From Sphingomonas sp. Leaf20 (GTDB taxonomy: Bacteria; Pseudomonadota; Alphaproteobacteria; Sphingomonadales; Sphingomonadaceae): DNA of 64,000 nt. A program made the position numbers and the translations under genes. Below the pieces are notes generated by a model, which had not been told where the DNA came from, did not search any database, and saw only the letters and a program-made list of their open reading frames with translations. Below are positions 35,441-47,000 of the stretch, piece by piece. Position 1 is the first letter of the stretch, and each line of letters starts with the position of its first letter. The stretch is taken from positions 140,855 through 204,854 of the forward strand of contig NZ_LMKN01000008.1 of NCBI RefSeq assembly GCF_001421535.1. Reading direction: 5' to 3'.

Positions 35441-35647
35441 ATGGGAATCGTGAAGATTGACGACGCGCTGCATGAGGAGGCGCGCCGGGCCAGTGGTGTC
35501 ATGTGCCGGTCGATCAATGCGCAGGCCGAGTTCTGGATGAAGATCGGGATGCTTGCCGAGGCAAACCCGACATGGTCGTTCAACGATATCGTCGTGGCGC
35601 AACTGACCGCGGGCCATGTCCGTGGTGTCGAAGCGGCGGCCGCCTGA
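35441..35647 (+). CDS. ParD-like small protein
   Basis: A 68-residue protein starting MGIVKIDDALHEEARRASGV and continuing MCRSINAQAEFWMKIGMLAE, which resembles the ParD_like family (a ribbon-helix-helix-type antitoxin-like group). No ParE-type toxin follows; instead the methionine aminopeptidase gene begins one base after its stop, so the two are co-translated. The ATG at 35441 has GGAAGG 5 bases upstream, better than the GTG at 35435. It could be an autoregulator of the map operon or a vestige of a toxin-antitoxin pair. Confidence in the family is moderate. Confidence 0.75.
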   Translation: MGIVKIDDALHEEARRASGVMCRSINAQAEFWMKIGMLAEANPTWSFNDIVVAQLTAGHVRGVEAAAA

Positions 35648-35648
35648 C

Positions 35649-36425
35649 ATGGTGAAGACGTGCGAGGAACTTGCGCTGATGCGCGTGTCGGGAAAGCTGC
35701 TGGCATCCGTCTTCGAGATGCTCGACGGACAGACGTTGCGCGGCATGTCGACGTTGCAGATCAACGATCTGGTCGAGCAATTCATCACGGAGGATCTGGC
35801 GGCACGGCCGGCGAGCAAGGGGCAATATGGCTTCAAGTTCGTGCTGAACTGCTCGATCAACCACGTCGTCTGCCACGGCGTGCCCGATGCGGACGCGATC
35901 GTTCGCGACGGCGACATCATCAATCTCGACATCACGCTCGAGAAGAACGGTTTTATCGCGGATTCGAGCAAGACCTATCTGGTCGGGACCGCGTCGCCCG
36001 CCGCAAAGCGTCTGGTGCGCGTCGCGCAAGAGGCGATGTGGAAGGGGATAGCGCAGGTGCGGCCGGGTGCGCATGTCGGCGATATCGGCTTTGCGATCGA
36101 GCGTCATGCCAAGAAGAACGGCTATTCGGTCGTCCGCGAGTTCTGCGGGCATGGTATCGGTCGTGAAATGCACGAGCAGCCGGACATCATGAACTTCGGG
36201 CGGCCGGGCGCGGGCGTGCGGCTGTGCGAGGGCATGGTGTTCACGATCGAGCCGATGGTCAACCAGGGCTCACGCAAGGTCTCGACCGAGGAGGACGGGT
36301 GGACGGTCGTGACCGACGACGGCAAGCTCTCGGCGCAGTTCGAGCATACGGTCGCGGTCACGAGCGACGGGGTCGAGGTTCTGACGCTGCGCCGTGATGA
36401 GGCGCCGCCAGCGCGCGCGGCCTAG
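35649..36425 (+). CDS. map: Type I methionine aminopeptidase
   Basis: It removes the initiator methionine from new proteins. All five metal ligands are present: Asp94 (INLDIT), Asp105 (IADSSK), His168 (FCGHGIG), Glu201 (FTIEPM) and Glu232 (AQFEHT), each exactly three positions before the Escherichia coli numbering. The length is 258 residues, without an N-terminal zinc-finger extension. The ATG at 35649 follows the ParD-like stop by one base; an open frame to 35616 lies inside that gene. Whether the genome has a second map gene cannot be seen here. Confidence 0.93.
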   Translation: MVKTCEELALMRVSGKLLASVFEMLDGQTLRGMSTLQINDLVEQFITEDLAARPASKGQYGFKFVLNCSINHVVCHGVPDADAIVRDGDIINLDITLEKNGFIADSSKTYLVGTASPAAKRLVRVAQEAMWKGIAQVRPGAHVGDIGFAIERHAKKNGYSVVREFCGHGIGREMHEQPDIMNFGRPGAGVRLCEGMVFTIEPMVNQGSRKVSTEEDGWTVVTDDGKLSAQFEHTVAVTSDGVEVLTLRRDEAPPARAA

Positions 36426-36439
36426 ACAGCCGCCGCGCG

Positions 36440-37438
36440 TCAGGCCGCGAGTTTCAGGTCCTGCATGACCGCGGCGGTGATCGACAGGCTGCGCTTGCGC
36501 GCTTCATGGTCGAAGATCGCGCTGGTCACCATGACCTCGTCGACGCCGGTGCGTTCGACGAACGCGGCGATCCCGCGCGCGACTTTTGCCGGGCCGCCGA
36601 CCGCCGAGCATTGCAGCACGTGGTCGAGGATCGCGTTGCCCTGCGGCCCCAGCGTGTCGCGGTAATGCGCGACGGGAGGCGGCAGCTGGCGCGGGTTGCC
36701 CGTACGCAGCGCGACGAACGACTGTTGCTGCGAACTGGCGAGCAATTCGGCCTCCGCGTCGCTGTCGGCGGCAAAGACGTTGAACCCGGCCATCACGTGC
36801 GGGCGCGACAGGAATGCCGACGGCTTGAAGTCGCGACGATAGATTGCGAGCGCACTGTCGAGCGCGTCGGGGGCAAAATGCGACGCGAACGCATAGGGGA
36901 GCCCGAGCGCGGCCGCGAGCTGCGCGCCGAACGTGCTCGATCCAAGCAGCCACATTTCGGGCTTCGCACCGGCACCCGGGGTCGCGGTGATCCCGGTCTG
37001 GCCATCGTCGGCGAAATAGCTCTGCAGTTCGAGCACGTCCTGCGGGAACGCGTTGGCATCGGTCTCGAGCGTGCGGCGCATCGCGCGCGCGACGCGCTGG
37101 TCGGAGCCGGGCGCGCGGCCGAGGCCGAGGTCGATCCGCCCCGGGAACAGCGCGTCGAGCGTCCCGAACTGTTCCGCGATCGTCAGCGGCGCATGGTTGG
37201 GGAGCATGATCCCGCCCGAGCCGACGCGGATCGAGCGCGTCGCCGCGGCGATATGCGCGATCACCACCGCGGTGGCGGCGGAGGCGATTCCGGTCATGCC
37301 GTGATGCTCGGCGACCCAGTAGCGCGTGAAGCCGACGCTTTCGGCGTGGCGTGCGAGATCGGCGGCGTTGGCAAGAGCCTGGGAAACCGTGCCGCCTTCG
37401 ACGACAGGGACGAGATCGAGAAGCGAATAGCGTGTCAT
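36440..37438 (-). CDS. LLM-class flavin-dependent oxidoreductase
   Basis: A 332-residue luciferase-like monooxygenase with a TIM-barrel fold, using reduced flavin on an unknown substrate. Typical blocks are [61 protein letters not shown] and [13 protein letters not shown], all of the single-domain subgroup similar to YhbW. The ATG at 37438 is preferred to an extension to 37471. It is convergent with map (14-base gap) and transcribed alone. Confidence 0.9.
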   Translation of the reverse strand: MTRYSLLDLVPVVEGGTVSQALANAADLARHAESVGFTRYWVAEHHGMTGIASAATAVVIAHIAAATRSIRVGSGGIMLPNHAPLTIAEQFGTLDALFPGRIDLGLGRAPGSDQRVARAMRRTLETDANAFPQDVLELQSYFADDGQTGITATPGAGAKPEMWLLGSSTFGAQLAAALGLPYAFASHFAPDALDSALAIYRRDFKPSAFLSRPHVMAGFNVFAADSDAEAELLASSQQQSFVALRTGNPRQLPPPVAHYRDTLGPQGNAILDHVLQCSAVGGPAKVARGIAAFVERTGVDEVMVTSAIFDHEARKRSLSITAAVMQDLKLAA

Positions 37439-37594
37439 GAAAGACGAGATGGGTGCGCGCCCCGCCGACATCCACCCCTTGATTCTCTATCGCGCGGCAT
37501 AGCGGGGCTGTGCGTGGGCGTTTCAGTGACCAAGCCTGCGCAGTGACCGAGCCTGCTTGCCCCGACCGTGCGGGGTGCCTAGAGGTTCGCCGCG

Positions 37595-38260
37595 ATGCTT
37601 GCCCGCCTTGCCCCGATCCGCAACTGGATCTTCGACCTCGACAACACGCTGTACCCGGCGAGTGCCGACCTGTTCTCGCAGGTCGATGCGCGGATGACGG
37701 CGTTCATCCAGGACCTGCTGGGACTGGAGCATGACGAGGCGCGCCGCGTCCAGAAGGGTTATTTCCACAATCACGGAACGACGCTGTCGGGATTGATGAC
37801 CGAGCATCACGTCGATCCGCACGCGTTCCTCGCGCATGTCCATGACATCGAGATGGACGTGCTCGAGCATGATGCACCGCTCGTCGCGGCGATCGCCAAG
37901 CTTCCCGGGCGCAAGCTGATCTTCACCAACGGCGACGTGCCCTATGCGCTGCGGATCCTCGACCGGCTCGGCCTGCGCGACAGTTTCGAGGCGATCCACG
38001 ACATCCACGCGATGGACCTGATGCCCAAGCCGTATGCCTCGGCCTATGCCGGGTTCTGCGCGCGGTTCGGCATCGACCCCAACGAGTCGCTCTTCGTCGA
38101 CGACATGGTCCGCAACCTCGCGCCCGCCAAGGCGATCGGCATGACGACCGTCTGGGTCGACAACGGATCCGAGCAGTCGCCGGGTACCGAACGCGACCAT
38201 ATCGATTTTACCGTCCCGGTGCTCGCGCCGTGGCTGGAAAGCATCTTGGAGATAGCATGA
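37595..38260 (+). CDS. HAD-family pyrimidine 5'-nucleotidase
   Basis: A 221-residue HAD phosphatase of the Sdt1-like type. Motif [10 protein letters not shown] has nucleophile Asp14 and Asp16; motif II is LIFTNGD, motif [12 protein letters not shown] and motif [12 protein letters not shown]. Such enzymes dephosphorylate UMP, CMP or related nucleotides. It overlaps dapD by ATGA, so the two are co-translated, an arrangement often seen in alphaproteobacteria; a functional link is not obvious. Confidence 0.88.
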   Translation: MLARLAPIRNWIFDLDNTLYPASADLFSQVDARMTAFIQDLLGLEHDEARRVQKGYFHNHGTTLSGLMTEHHVDPHAFLAHVHDIEMDVLEHDAPLVAAIAKLPGRKLIFTNGDVPYALRILDRLGLRDSFEAIHDIHAMDLMPKPYASAYAGFCARFGIDPNESLFVDDMVRNLAPAKAIGMTTVWVDNGSEQSPGTERDHIDFTVPVLAPWLESILEIA

Positions 38261-39090
38261 GCACGCTGCAGACGATCATCGACGCCGCCTGGGACGACCG
38301 CGCAAACCTGGGGTTCGACACCAGGGGCGAGGTCCGCGACGCGGTCGATAGCGCGCTGGCAATGCTCGATGCGGGCACCGCGCGCGTCGCCGAGCCGACC
38401 GGCGGCGAAACCGGCGGCGGCTGGCAGGTCAACCAGTGGCTGAAAAAGGCGGTGCTGCTGTCGTTCCGGCTGAACGACAATGTCGTGATCGACGGCGGCT
38501 CGGCGGGCGCGCCCGCGTTCGACAAGGTGCCGTCGAAATTCGCGGGCTGGGGCGAGGCCGAATTCCGCGCGGCGGGGATCCGCGTCGTACCCGGCGCGGT
38601 CGCGCGCCGCGGCAGCTTCATCGCCAAGGGCGCGATCCTGATGCCGAGCTTCGTCAACATCGGCGCGCATGTCGGCGAGGGCACGATGGTCGATGCCTGG
38701 GCGACCGTCGGCAGCTGCGCGCAGATCGGCCGCAACGTCCACCTGTCGGGTGGCGCGGGGATCGGCGGTGTGCTCGAGCCGCTGCAGGCGGACCCGGTCA
38801 TCATCGGCGACGGCGCGTTCATCGGTGCGCGCGCCGAGGTCGCCGAGGGCGTCCGCGTGGGCGAGGGCGCGGTCCTGTCGATGGGCGTCTATCTCGGCGC
38901 GTCGACCAAGATCATCGACCGCGAGACGGGGGAGGTGTTCAAGGGCGAAGTCCCCCCTTACGCGGTCGTCGTGCCCGGTTCGATCGGCGGCGGTGACGGC
39001 AAGCCCGCGCTGTATTGCGCGGTGATCGTCAAGCGTGTCGATGCGCAGACGCGGTCGAAGACGAGCATCAACGACCTGTTGCGCGACTGA
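38257..39090 (+). CDS. dapD: Tetrahydrodipicolinate N-succinyltransferase
   Basis: It transfers succinyl from succinyl-CoA to tetrahydrodipicolinate in the lysine and meso-diaminopimelate pathway. The 277-residue protein has an N-terminal helical domain, a hexapeptide left-handed beta-helix ([53 protein letters not shown]) and the C-terminal [20 protein letters not shown]. The start overlaps the previous stop by ATGA. A downstream CPBP gene begins 14 bases later on the same strand. Confidence 0.95.
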   Translation: MSTLQTIIDAAWDDRANLGFDTRGEVRDAVDSALAMLDAGTARVAEPTGGETGGGWQVNQWLKKAVLLSFRLNDNVVIDGGSAGAPAFDKVPSKFAGWGEAEFRAAGIRVVPGAVARRGSFIAKGAILMPSFVNIGAHVGEGTMVDAWATVGSCAQIGRNVHLSGGAGIGGVLEPLQADPVIIGDGAFIGARAEVAEGVRVGEGAVLSMGVYLGASTKIIDRETGEVFKGEVPPYAVVVPGSIGGGDGKPALYCAVIVKRVDAQTRSKTSINDLLRD

Positions 39091-39104
39091 CCGGCGGCGC
39101 GCTG

Positions 39105-39848
39105 ATGCCGGCGCCGATCCTGCCGGCGCCGATCCTGCTGGTGATCGTCGCGGCGTACACGCTGGCGATCGCATGGCGGGGGCGGACGTTCCGGGTACGC
39201 CTCGCGCTGCCCGGCCGCGGGACGCGCGGGCACAGGATGACCGCATGGGCGCTGGGGCTCGCGGTATCGTTCGCGCTGCCGGCGGTGCTCGGGCTGGCAT
39301 TGCTGGGGCAGGCTCCGCTGGGCGCGGGTCAGCCCGCCGCGATGCGGGTGATACCCGACGACTGGCCGCTGCTGCCGACTACGCCGCTGGTGCTGGGGAT
39401 GGCGCTGGGGAGCATCGTCAACGCGGCGATCACGCACTGGCGGTGGCGCCGCGGCAAGACCGCGTTCGAGATCGCCCATCTGCCCGACGTCGCACCACAG
39501 GCGCGCTCTGAGCTGTGGCCCGCCACCGCCTTGTCGCTGAGCGCCGGGGTAAGCGAAGAGCTGTACTTCAGGCTGTTCCTGCCGCTGCTGATCGCGATGG
39601 TGTCGGGCGATGCGGTGATGGCGACGATCCTGGCCACGCTCCTGTTCGGCGCGGTGCATCGGTACCAGGGCGTGCGCGGCATGATCGCGACGACAATCGT
39701 CGGCGGCGGGCTGGCCGTGATCTACGGGCTGACCGGTGCGCTGTGGATGGCGATCGCGCTGCACGTCGTGATCGACCTCAACGCGCTCGTGGTCCGACCG
39801 CTGGCGCGCGGCGCGTGGCGACGGTCCGGCCCGGAGGGACGCGCGTAG
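39105..39848 (+). CDS. CPBP-family intramembrane protease
   Basis: A 247-residue membrane protein with about six helices. The Abi/CAAX motifs are SEELYFR (Glu151, Glu152, Arg156), a histidine in LFGAVHRYQG and HVVIDLNALV near the C-terminus, the expected catalytic set of CPBP glutamic-type intramembrane proteases. The substrate is unknown. The ATG at 39105 is preceded by a GGCGCGCTG sequence rather than a strong ribosome site, so coupling to dapD (14-base gap) is plausible. A terminator follows. Confidence 0.88.
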   Translation: MPAPILPAPILLVIVAAYTLAIAWRGRTFRVRLALPGRGTRGHRMTAWALGLAVSFALPAVLGLALLGQAPLGAGQPAAMRVIPDDWPLLPTTPLVLGMALGSIVNAAITHWRWRRGKTAFEIAHLPDVAPQARSELWPATALSLSAGVSEELYFRLFLPLLIAMVSGDAVMATILATLLFGAVHRYQGVRGMIATTIVGGGLAVIYGLTGALWMAIALHVVIDLNALVVRPLARGAWRRSGPEGRA

Positions 39849-39926
39849 GGGCGAGCGTCCATGGGGTAGCGACTGACATGCATGCGATCATGCGGTGAGC
39901 ACCGACGGGGGCGGCGGGCAGTTCAT

Positions 39927-39950
39927 GCCCCCCGGCCTCTGCCGGGGGGC
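39927..39950 (+). terminator. Intrinsic terminator after the CPBP gene
   Basis: GCCCCCCGGC and GCCGGGGGGC form a 10-base-pair stem with a CTCT loop, followed by GTTTTCC on the plus strand. It ends the HAD-dapD-CPBP transcription unit 78 bases past the CPBP stop and separates it from the convergent ABC transporter. Confidence 0.82.
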
Positions 39951-39961
39951 GTTTTCCACCG

Positions 39962-40734
39962 TCAGTTCTTCATCCGCCAGCCAGTCCTGAAGATCCAGGC
40001 GATCACCGCGAGGCAGGCGACGAGGAAGCCCGCGGTCACCGCGAGGCTGATGCCGATCGCGACGTCGCCCTTGTCGAAGAAACTCCAGCGGAAACCGCTG
40101 ATCAGATAGACGACGGGATTGAACAGGCTGAACGTGCGCCAGGGCTGTGGCAGCATGTCGATCGAGTAGAACGCACCGCCGAGGAAGGTCAGCGGCGTGA
40201 TGAGCAGCGCGGGCACGAAATTGAGCTGCTCGAACCCGTTCGCCCAGACGCCGATGATGAACCCGAACAGGCTGAACGTGACCGCGGTTAGAAGCAGGAA
40301 GGTCAGCATCGCAAAAGGGTGTGCGATCTGCAGCGGGACGAAGCACGCGGCGGTCGCGAGGATGATGAGCCCGATGATCACCGACTTGGTGGTTGCCGCA
40401 CCGACATAGCCGATCACCATCTCCATCGCCGAGACGGGGGCGGACAGAAGTTCGTAGATCGTGCCGGTGAATTTGGGGAAGTAAATGCCGATCGACGCAT
40501 TGGCGATGCTCTGCGTCAGCAGCGACAGCATGATCAGACCGGGGACGATGAAGCTGCCATAGCTGACGCCGCCGACTTCCTGCATCCGGCTGCCGATCGC
40601 GCCGCCGAAGACGATGAAATACAGCGACGTGGTGAGCACGGGCGTGACGAGGCTCTGCCAGAGCGTGCGCAACCCGCGTGCCATCTCGAAGCGATAGATC
40701 GCCCAGATGCCGTGCAGGTTCAGATGGGGGGCGT

Positions 40735-40738
<4 letters not shown>
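39962..40738 (-). CDS. ABC-2 type exporter permease (YadH-like)
   Basis: A 258-residue inner-membrane protein with six helices (for example [40 protein letters not shown]) and the ABC-2 signature region with [17 protein letters not shown] and [15 protein letters not shown]. It works with the ATPase encoded just upstream and overlaps it by ATGA. The substrate of YadGH-like exporters is not firmly known. The ATG at 40738 is chosen; an upstream open frame is inside the ATPase gene. Confidence 0.9.
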
Positions 40739-41664
<926 letters not shown>

Positions 41665-41735
41665 TGGCACCCCTTTTTCGAGAGGGGAGATGGGGGCGGT
41701 GGGGACATATTGATAGGGGCCGTCAGCCCCCATTG

Positions 41736-41820
41736 CCGTCATCCTGGGCTCGACCCGGGATCCAGAGCCACACGCGTTCCGGTTGTGGCTCTGGATCCTG
41801 ACTTTCGTCAGGAGGACAGG
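41736..41820. repeat. GTCATCC-family palindromic repeat, copy 5 (variant)
   Basis: The left arm is a variant, CCGTCATCCTGGGCTCGACC, while the inner arms AGAGCCACA/TGTGGCTCT and the right arm GATCCTGACTTTCGTCAGGA match the family. It lies between the ABC ATPase and the DsbA-type gene, ending 3 bases from the DsbA-type stop. The replaced left arm (GGGCTCGACCCGGGATCC) suggests a mixed or converted copy. Confidence 0.75.
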
Positions 41821-41822
41821 GG

Positions 41823-42533
41823 TCAGCCAGCGCGCGCCGCGGCGACCGCCTTCTGCAGCTCCTCGAGCGGCAATGCGCCGGACAGGACGCGGTCGCCGAC
41901 CACCCAGCTCGGCGTGCCCGTCACACCGAGCTTGGCGGCGGTTTCCATGTTCTTGGCGATTTCGGCGTCGGCGGTCTTCCCGAAGCCCGGCTGTGCCGTG
42001 TCGACGCCCGCCTTTGCGGCCGCCGCGGCGATCGAGGCGTCGCTGACCGGGCCGCCGGCGTAGAGCGCGTCGTGGAAGGTGGCGAACTTGCCCTGCTGCG
42101 CCGCCGCGAGGCTCGCGCGTGCGGCAACGCGGCTTTCGGCGCTCAGCACCGGGAGTTCGCGGAAGACGACGCGGACCTTGGGATCGGCCGCGATCAGCCT
42201 GGCGATCGTCGGCAGGCTCGCGCGGCAATAGCCACAATTATAGTCGAAATATTCGACCAGCGTGACGTCGCCCTTGGGATTGCCCGCCCAGGCGCTGCCG
42301 AACGGGGTGACGATCGCGGCGCGGTTCGCGGTCACCGTCTTGCCGGACTCGCGGTCGCGCAGCTTCTCCATCGCCTCGGGCAGGATCTCCGGGTGCGCGA
42401 GGACATAGTCGTGGACGATCGCCTCGACCTGCGCGCGTTCGACGCCGCCGCCCTGACGGTCAAAGCCCCACACCGCGAGCCCGCCGAGGATCGCACCGGC
42501 CACCGCGATCGCGGGCAAACTGAATCTGTTCAT
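41823..42533 (-). CDS. DsbA-family thiol-disulfide protein
   Basis: A 236-residue periplasmic protein with an N-terminal signal anchor ([18 protein letters not shown]) and a thioredoxin fold carrying the active site CGYC at Cys100-Cys103 ([14 protein letters not shown]). The cis-proline loop is [12 protein letters not shown]. It resembles the Com1/ScsC-like group of DsbA proteins; whether it oxidises or isomerises disulfides is not decidable. It overlaps the M48 protease gene by ATGA, so it is co-translated with a periplasmic quality-control protease. Confidence 0.9.
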   Translation of the reverse strand: MNRFSLPAIAVAGAILGGLAVWGFDRQGGGVERAQVEAIVHDYVLAHPEILPEAMEKLRDRESGKTVTANRAAIVTPFGSAWAGNPKGDVTLVEYFDYNCGYCRASLPTIARLIAADPKVRVVFRELPVLSAESRVAARASLAAAQQGKFATFHDALYAGGPVSDASIAAAAAKAGVDTAQPGFGKTADAEIAKNMETAAKLGVTGTPSWVVGDRVLSGALPLEELQKAVAAARAG

Positions 42534-43885
42534 CGGCGGCGCTTATACTGCTTTGGATTGTCGTCCATCTCGTTTTGCGCGGTCATCGCGATGTCCTGCG
42601 CACGGATCCAGTCGGGGGTGTTCGCGGGGATGTTCGCCAGCGCATAGCGCGCGCTCGACGACGCGGTGCGCATGTCGCCGCCCATGCTCGCGCGTTCGGC
42701 GGTGGCGAGCGCCGCGCGCGGCGTGTCGCCGGTGAGTTCGTACACCGTGCCGAGCTGCATCCAGGCGAACGGGTTCTGGTCGTCGCGTGCGACCGCGGTC
42801 CGGAGCACTCTCGTGGCTTCGGGATAATTGGCCTTGTTCTCGGTCGCGATCAGCGCGTGGCCGAAGGTCGTCGCGATCAGCGGGTTGTTGCGTGATCCCT
42901 CGGTCGCCTCGCGCAGCGGCACGAGCGATTCGACCGGCTTGCCCGCCTCGAGCAGGATCTGCCCCTTGATCTCGAGGAAATAGGGATCGTCGGGCTTCGC
43001 CTTGACGAGCGCGTCCGCCTCCGCGTCGGCTTTCTCGGGGTAGCCCGACTTGTGATAGGCATAGGCGCGCGCATAATGCGCATAGATTGACTGGTCGCTC
43101 GGCGGATAGCTTTGCAGCGTCCGCGGCGCGGGCATGACATAGCCGGCAAGCTTCGCCTTCACGCGGCGGAAGCGCTCCTCCAGCGCGGCGTCGGGTTTGA
43201 TCGCCCAGGCGGGCGATGCCTGAAGATCCGCGGTCAGCGCGGAGACGCGTTCGCCCGACAGCGGATGCGACTGCATGTACGGATCGATATTGGCGGTGCC
43301 GTAGCGATATTCCTGCTGTTGCAGCTTCTTGAAGAAGCTCAGCATGCCGCGACCGGTGACGTTGGCCTCGCGCAGATATTTGGCGCCGCTGGCATCCGCG
43401 GTCGATTCCTGCGTGCGGCTGAACGCGAGATAATTGCCCATCGCGGCCTGCTGTCCCGCCGCCATGATCCCGGCGCCTGCCTCGCCGCTGCCCGCCGCCA
43501 TCGCCGCCAGGCCGAGCACCATCGAGAGCAGGTACATCCCCATCGCGGGCTTGGTACCGCGGTCGGAGAGGACGACATGGCCGTCGGCGATGTGACCGAG
43601 CTCGTGCGCGATCACGCCCTGCACCTCGTTGGCATTGTCCGCCGCCTGCAACAGCCCCGAATGGACGTAGACGGTCTGCCCGCCCGCGACGAAGGCGTTG
43701 ATCGAGTCGTCGTTGATCAGCACGACCTTGACGTCGCGCGGCGACAGGCCGGCGGCCTTGACGAGCGGCGCCGACATCTCCGCGAACATCGTCTCGGTCT
43801 CGGCATCGCGGAGGATCGACTGCGCATGGGCGGGTTGCACCCAGAGCAGCAGGGCGGCGGTCGCGGCGGCTACGAAACGCTTCAT
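42530..43885 (-). CDS. Periplasmic M48 metalloprotease with TPR domain (BepA-like)
   Basis: A 451-residue exported protease. After the signal peptide (FVAAATAALLLWVQPAHAQ) comes an M48 domain with the zinc motif HELGH at residues 94-98 and the third ligand Glu in SRTQESTADA. The C-terminal half is made of TPR helices (HYARAYAYHKSGYPEKADAE, QNPFAWMQLGTVYELTGDTP). The plan matches BepA (YfgC), which promotes assembly or degrades misassembled outer-membrane proteins such as LptD. The coupled DsbA-type gene fits a disulfide-dependent substrate. The ATG at 43885 opens the signal peptide. Confidence 0.9.
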   Translation of the reverse strand: MKRFVAAATAALLLWVQPAHAQSILRDAETETMFAEMSAPLVKAAGLSPRDVKVVLINDDSINAFVAGGQTVYVHSGLLQAADNANEVQGVIAHELGHIADGHVVLSDRGTKPAMGMYLLSMVLGLAAMAAGSGEAGAGIMAAGQQAAMGNYLAFSRTQESTADASGAKYLREANVTGRGMLSFFKKLQQQEYRYGTANIDPYMQSHPLSGERVSALTADLQASPAWAIKPDAALEERFRRVKAKLAGYVMPAPRTLQSYPPSDQSIYAHYARAYAYHKSGYPEKADAEADALVKAKPDDPYFLEIKGQILLEAGKPVESLVPLREATEGSRNNPLIATTFGHALIATENKANYPEATRVLRTAVARDDQNPFAWMQLGTVYELTGDTPRAALATAERASMGGDMRTASSSARYALANIPANTPDWIRAQDIAMTAQNEMDDNPKQYKRRR

Positions 43886-44001
43886 ATCGGGCGTTATCGT
43901 CGATCGGGGGCGGGGGGGCAATGGCGCAGCGCCGGCGTGTACGGTGCCGTTCGGGCGGTTGGGCGCGGGCGCGGGCCCGCTTAAGCGGCCCGCAACGAAA
44001 A

Positions 44002-44029
44002 ACGGGCGCGACCCTTCGGTCGCGCCCGT
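44002..44029 (-). terminator. Intrinsic terminator of rne
   Basis: ACGGGCGCGACC and GGTCGCGCCCGT form a perfect 12-base-pair stem with a 4-base loop. Read on the minus strand it is followed by TTTTTCGTTG, a classical intrinsic terminator. It is 24 bases past the rne stop and upstream of the M48 gene. Confidence 0.9.
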
Positions 44030-44052
44030 CTGTCGGGTGATGCGCGCCGGCG

Positions 44053-47000
44053 TCAGCCGAACGTGCGCTGCCACCAACCACGGCGGGGTGCGCCGTCGGG
44101 GTCGTCATTGCCGTTGCCGCTGCCCGTATCGGCCTGCGGCTGGACCTCGACCTCGGGGACCGCCGTCTCGACGGGGGCGGCAAGCGCGTCGGTGGTCGGC
44201 GCGGCATCACCCGCCTCGATCACCGCGGTCTTGCGCGGGCGACCGCGCGGCTTGGCGACCTTGGCAGGGGCCTCCTCCGCGGCGGGCGCTTCGGCGACGG
44301 GCGCGACCGCCACGTCACCCGCCTTGCGACGCGTGCGCTTCGGTTTCGGCGTCGAGGCTTCGATGGTCTCGGCGGGCGTTGCGCTCACCTCGTCCATCGT
44401 TGCGTCGGCAACCGCCTCGCGGCGACGACGACCCGCCTTGGCGCGCGGCTCGGCCGCAACGGGCTCGGCCGCGACGGGCTCGGCCGCAACGGGCTCCGCG
44501 ACATCGGCCACGGCGGGCTCGGCAACCGCGTCTTCGACGCCAGCGCCGGTATCCGCCTCGGCCTCGACCTCGGCAACGCGCGGCTTGCGGCCACGACGCG
44601 GCTTCGGTGCGGCATCGGCAACCGCCTCGGCGATGTTGCTCGCGGCAGCCGCAGCCCGCGCGCGGGGACGACGACGCATCTTGGGCGCCTCGGCCGCGTC
44701 TGCGGGTGCCTCGTCCGCCACGGTGCCCAACACAACCGGTTCGGCAGGCGCATAGACCTCGTCCGTATCCGTCGCGGTGCGATCGGGCTCGGGGGCGTCG
44801 GCGATCAGCGCGGCATCGTCGACGCTGCTGACGGCGATCGGCTGATCCGTACCCTGCTCGTTGCGACGTCCGCCGCGGCGACCGCGACGGCCACGACGAC
44901 GGCGGCCTTCGCCTTCGCCGTTCGTCCGATCGGCCGGTGCTGCCTCGTCCGCGGCGTCGTCCGTCACGCCGTCCGCCGCTTCGTCGAGCGCGCCGGTGCC
45001 GCCGATCGCGACGATCTCGCCCTCGACCTCGTCGATTTCCTCGACGTTGCCATCCGCCTCGTCGAACGTGCCGGTGTCGGCGACGCCTTCGGCTGCACCC
45101 TCCTCGCCGGGACGCGCACGACCGCGACGACCGCGACGGCGGCGACGCTTCTTGCCGCCTTCGCCGTCTGCGTCACGCGCCTCGCGTGCGCCCTGCTCGC
45201 GCCCGCCTTCACGCCCGCCTTCACGACCGCCTTCACGGCCCCCTTCACGACGGCGCGGCTGCTCGGCCTCGGCCTCTTCGACCTCGTCCTCCTCGATCTC
45301 GTCCTCGATCTCCTCGGGAAGGTCGTCCTCGTCCTCCTCGATGATCTGCACGAACTTCGGCGGATGCGCGGGCGGCGGGCCGCTGGCCTCGACCGTCATG
45401 TGCGCGCCTTCCTCGTCTTGGCCGGGGATGATCTCGACGATCACGCCGTAGCGATCCTCGATCTCGGCGATGTCCGCACGCTTGCGGTTGAGGATGTAGA
45501 CCGCGGCCTCCTGGCTCGCGCGCAGCGTCAGCAGCGAGCCGCGACCGCGGGCGGCCTCGTCCTCGATGAGGCGGAGCGCGGAGATGCCCGACGACGATGC
45601 GGTGCGCACCAGCCCGGTGCCCTCGCAATGCGGGCAGGCGCGCGTCGAGGCTTCGAGCACGCCGGTGCGCAGCCGCTGGCGGCTCATTTCCATGAGGCCG
45701 AACGACGAGATGCGGCCGATCTGGATGCGCGCGCGATCGTTCTTGAGCGCCTCCTTCATCGCCTTCTCGACCTTACGGACGTTGGAATTGTTATCCATGT
45801 CGATGAAGTCGATGACGACGAGCCCGGCCATGTCGCGCAGGCGGAGCTGGCGACCGATTTCCTGGGCGGCCTCGAGGTTGGTCGCGGTCGCGGTCTGCTC
45901 GATCGAATGCTCGCGGGTCGACCTCCCTGAGTTGATGTCGATCGAGACGAGCGCCTCGGTCGGGTTGATGACCAGATAGCCGCCCGACTTCAGCTGGACG
46001 ACGGGATGGTACATCGCCGACAGCTGATCCTCGACGCCCGCGCGCTGGAACAGCGGCACGGGGTCGGCGTAATGCTTGATGCGTCGCGCGTGCGTTGGCA
46101 TCAGCAGGCGCATGAACTCGCGCGCCTGGCGATAGCCGTCCTCGCCCTCGACGATGACCTCTTCGATTTCCTTGTTGTAGATGTCGCGGATCGCGCGCTT
46201 GATCAGGTCGCTGTCGCCGTACACGAGCGCGGGCGCCGACGCCTTGAGCGTGGCTTCGCGGATTCCGTCCCACAGGCGGGCGAGGTAGTCGAAGTCGCGC
46301 TTGATCTCGACCTTCGAGCGCTGGAGGCCCGCGGTGCGGACGATGCAGCCCATCGAGGGCGGCAGCTGCATGTCGGCCATGATCGACTTCAGCCGCTTGC
46401 GATCGCCCGCGTTGCTGATCTTGCGCGAAATGCCGCCGCCGTGGCTCGTGTTGGGCATCAGCACGCAGTAACGGCCGGCGAGCGACAAATACGTGGTCAG
46501 CGCCGCGCCCTTGTTGCCGCGCTCTTCCTTGACGACCTGGACGAGCAGCACCTGGCGGCGATGGATCACGTCCTGGATCTTGTAGCGGCGGCGCAGGTTC
46601 ATGCGACGCTCGCGCAGGTCCTCGACCGCGGCATCGTCGCTGCTCGACTTGCGCTTGCGACGCGGGGCCTCGCCGGCCTCTTCGCCGCCTTCGAGTTCCT
46701 CGGCGACGTCGGGGTCTACCCCGCCATCGTCCTCGAAGCGCTCGATATCGTCCTCGTCGTCACCCTCTTCGTCGTCCGAATCATAATCGGCGCGCAGCGC
46801 GGCTTCCTCGGCGGCGTGCTCGGCCTCCTCGCGGAGCAGCGCGTCGCGGTCTTCCTTGGGGATCTGGTAGTAATCGGGGTGGATCTCGCTGAATGCGAGG
46901 AAGCCGTGGCGATTGCCGCCGTAATCGATGAACGCCGCCTGGAGCGACGGCTCGACCCGCGTGACCTTGGCGAGGTAGATATTGCCTTTGAGCTGCTTGC

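Noticed and set aside
35441..36425. Classical ParD-ParE toxin-antitoxin pair
   Set aside because: The second gene is a complete methionine aminopeptidase, and no ParE-like frame is present nearby.
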